A DNA stretch of 6,461 nucleotides from Actinomycetota bacterium (GTDB taxonomy: Bacteria; Actinomycetota; Geothermincolia; Fen-727; Anoxymicrobiaceae), in contig JAHIPE010000043.1 of NCBI GenBank assembly GCA_018894655.1, positions 1 through 6,461 on the forward strand. Direction: 5' to 3'. Numbering within the stretch: position 1 is the first letter of the stretch; each line of letters begins with the position of its first letter. Positions 5,186-6,461 of the stretch are shown piece after piece. The notes under the pieces were generated by a model that worked only from the letters and a program-made list of their open reading frames with translations, was not told where the DNA came from and ran no database searches. The translations under genes and the position numbers were made by a program.

Positions 5186-5367
5186 GGGGAGGAAGTAACG
5201 AAAGAGGCTTGGCAGCGACGGTCGGTTGATGTGATACGTAACCGTAATTATGGATTGGAGTACTAAGAAAACACTTTCTGTTAACCAATGTTGTGTAATG
5301 TTAATAGATGGTGCTATTATTACGTTAGGAAGATAGAGGAAACACCGGTCACTTCGGGAGGGATACC
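5186..5367. other. AT-richer non-coding leader upstream of pilC
   Basis: About 180 nt between the end of repeat array 2 and pilC are clearly less GC-rich than the rest of the window, especially about 5236-5335. I find no open frame with a ribosome binding site, no tRNA, and no match to the conserved core of the cyclic di-GMP riboswitches that often precede pilus genes. A promoter candidate lies at 5291-5320. The stretch is best read as the regulatory leader of pilC and whatever follows it. Confidence 0.6.
5291..5320 (+). promoter_or_regulatory. Putative sigma-70-type promoter for pilC
   Basis: TTGTGT (5291-5296) and TATTAT (5315-5320) are separated by 18 nt. The -10 element matches the consensus at 5 of 6 positions and has an extended -10 TG at 5312-5313 (TGCTATTAT). 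The -35 match is weak (3 of 6). A transcript would start near 5327, leaving a leader of about 40 nt before the GTG at 5368. It sits in the most AT-rich part of the window. The call is by motif only. Confidence 0.45.
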
Positions 5368-5370
5368 GTG
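5356..5370 (+). promoter_or_regulatory. Shine-Dalgarno site and GTG start of pilC
   Basis: GGGAGGG (5356-5362) lies about 6 nt before GTG at 5368. The following residues, AKSYNYTVRDRTG, match the usual beginning of PilC proteins (a short strand-rich start leading to G-x-I-x-G), which supports this GTG as the start. Confidence 0.75.
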
Positions 5371-6461
5371 GCCAAATCGTACAATTACACCGTCAGGGAC
5401 CGGACCGGCCGGGAGATAACAGGGTCTCTCGAGGCGGAGAACGTCGACATCCTGTCGGGCAAACTCAGGCAGATGGGCTACTTCGTTATCTCCATCGAAG
5501 GGGCGAAGGCCTCCATGGCCAAGAAGGAGATCCATATCTTCGGCGCCAAGGTCAAGGGTGGGGATGTCGCGATATTCACACGCCAGTTCGCCACAATGAT
5601 CAACGCCGGTCTGCCTCTCATCAAGTGCCTGAGCGTCCTGGCCCAGCAGACGGAGTCCAAGACCCTGGCTGATATAATTGTTGACTGCCAGAAGGAGGTC
5701 GAGGCGGGCCGCTCGCTTTCCGAGGCACTCTCCAAGCATCCCGAGGCGTTCAACAACCTCTACGTGAGCATGGTCAGGGCCGGCGAGTTGGGCGGCATGC
5801 TCGACGACGTCCTCCTGCGCGTGGCCCACCAGATGGAGAGGGAGCAGGAGATACGGCGGAAGATCAAGTCGGCCATGACCTACCCGATCGCGGTGCTGGC
5901 CATCACGCTGGTACTGTTGACCGGGATGATTGTCTTCGTGGTCCCGAAGTTCGCCAGCATGTTCGAGCAAATGGGCGGCGAACTCCCCACTTTCACCAAG
6001 ATGCTGGTAGGTCTAAGCCACTTCGTCGGTGGTTACGGCGGGCTGGTCATCATAGCGGTGATAATCGGCCTGGTTATCGCGTTCCGTCGTTTCAAAGCCA
6101 CCGCGACCGGCCGCATGGCGATAGACAGGATGAAGCTTCGCCTGCCGTTGGTGGGCACGATGTTCCATAAGACGGCGATGTCCAAGTTTTCCCGGACGCT
6201 GGGAACACTGCTGTCGTCCGGCGTTCCGATTCTGGGCGCGCTTGAGATAACGGGCGAGACCACCGGCAACATGGTTGTCACAAAGGCGCTTGAAGAGGTA
6301 AAGGAGGGCGTAAAGGAGGGCGAGACGATCGCCCGCCCGCTGGCCCAGGCCGCCGTCTTCCCGCCCATGGTCACCCAGATGATAGCGATCGGCGAGGAGA
6401 CCGGCGCGCTCGACGTGATGCTGGCCAAGGTCAGCGAGTTCTACGACTCGGAAGTGAACGC
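5368..6461 (+). CDS. pilC: Type IV pilus inner-membrane platform protein PilC (GspF family), 3' end outside window
   Basis: PilC is the integral-membrane platform on which PilB and PilT act to insert or extract pilin. The window holds 364 codons without a stop; family members are about 400 residues, so roughly the last 40, including the final membrane segment, are missing. The N-terminus (MAKSYNYTVRDRTGREITGS) is typical. The first T2SSF domain starts at FTRQFATMINAGLPL (70-84) and the second at FSRTLGTLLSSGVPI (274-288), showing the family's internal duplication. VRAGELGGMLDD in the first domain and IGEETGALDVML in the second are the matching signature repeats. Membrane segments are seen at about 173-192 (YPIAVLAITLVLLTGMIVF region) and 222-239. 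It lies 393 bp after pilT, unlike the close pilB-pilT pair, and a promoter candidate precedes it, so it may be transcribed partly on its own. GspF of type II secretion is homologous, but the PilT neighbour favours PilC. Confidence 0.95.
   Translation, partial: MAKSYNYTVRDRTGREITGSLEAENVDILSGKLRQMGYFVISIEGAKASMAKKEIHIFGAKVKGGDVAIFTRQFATMINAGLPLIKCLSVLAQQTESKTLADIIVDCQKEVEAGRSLSEALSKHPEAFNNLYVSMVRAGELGGMLDDVLLRVAHQMEREQEIRRKIKSAMTYPIAVLAITLVLLTGMIVFVVPKFASMFEQMGGELPTFTKMLVGLSHFVGGYGGLVIIAVIIGLVIAFRRFKATATGRMAIDRMKLRLPLVGTMFHKTAMSKFSRTLGTLLSSGVPILGALEITGETTGNMVVTKALEEVKEGVKEGETIARPLAQAAVFPPMVTQMIAIGEETGALDVMLAKVSEFYDSEVN

Noticed and set aside
5186..5367. Cyclic di-GMP riboswitch ahead of pilC
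   Set aside because: I looked for the conserved GEMM-type core and found only an isolated GAAAG; the paired helices around it are absent.

Overview
The window is a GC-rich bacterial chromosomal segment with every recognisable gene on the + strand. It carries a type IV pilus (T4P) motor cluster (pilB, pilT and the start of pilC) with the shikimate-pathway gene aroE directly upstream of pilB. Ahead of these lies a two-gene unit: a highly charged protein of unknown function followed by a small Ras-like GTPase. The GTPase resembles the COG2229 / conservon CvnD family, which is most familiar from Actinomycetota. Together with the GC content and the T4P genes next to an aro gene, this suggests a deep-branching actinomycete lineage, but that is an inference; a T4P-bearing Bacillota or Chloroflexota member cannot be excluded from this window.

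Layout: 3-362 is the C-terminal end of a charged protein. 376-918 is the GTPase (TTG start with a strong ribosome binding site). 947-1199 is a tandem array of a palindromic repeat. 1219-2085 is aroE, 2161-3855 pilB, and 3895-4974 pilT. 5004-5181 is a second array of the same repeat family in the opposite orientation. 5186-5367 is AT-richer leader DNA with a good promoter candidate. 5368-6461 is pilC, cut by the window end.

How the genes work together: PilB (extension ATPase) and PilT (retraction ATPase) dock on the inner-membrane platform PilC to polymerise and depolymerise pilin. PilB carries an N-terminal MshEN-type domain, so cyclic di-GMP control of extension is plausible. The upstream GTPase could be part of a signalling or polarity module, by analogy with MglA, but nothing here proves a link to the pilus. 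AroE is a metabolic neighbour (3-dehydroshikimate to shikimate) and probably co-transcribed.

The least ordinary content is the repeat family. Its unit is a pair of hairpins whose loops are complementary to each other over 7 nt, and the two halves are diverged inverted copies, which gives a REP/BIME-like architecture. One array precedes aroE and an oppositely oriented array follows pilT, so aroE-pilB-pilT is bracketed by inverted repeats with 44 bp of exact identity. I see no tRNA, rRNA, CRISPR array, transposase or known riboswitch.
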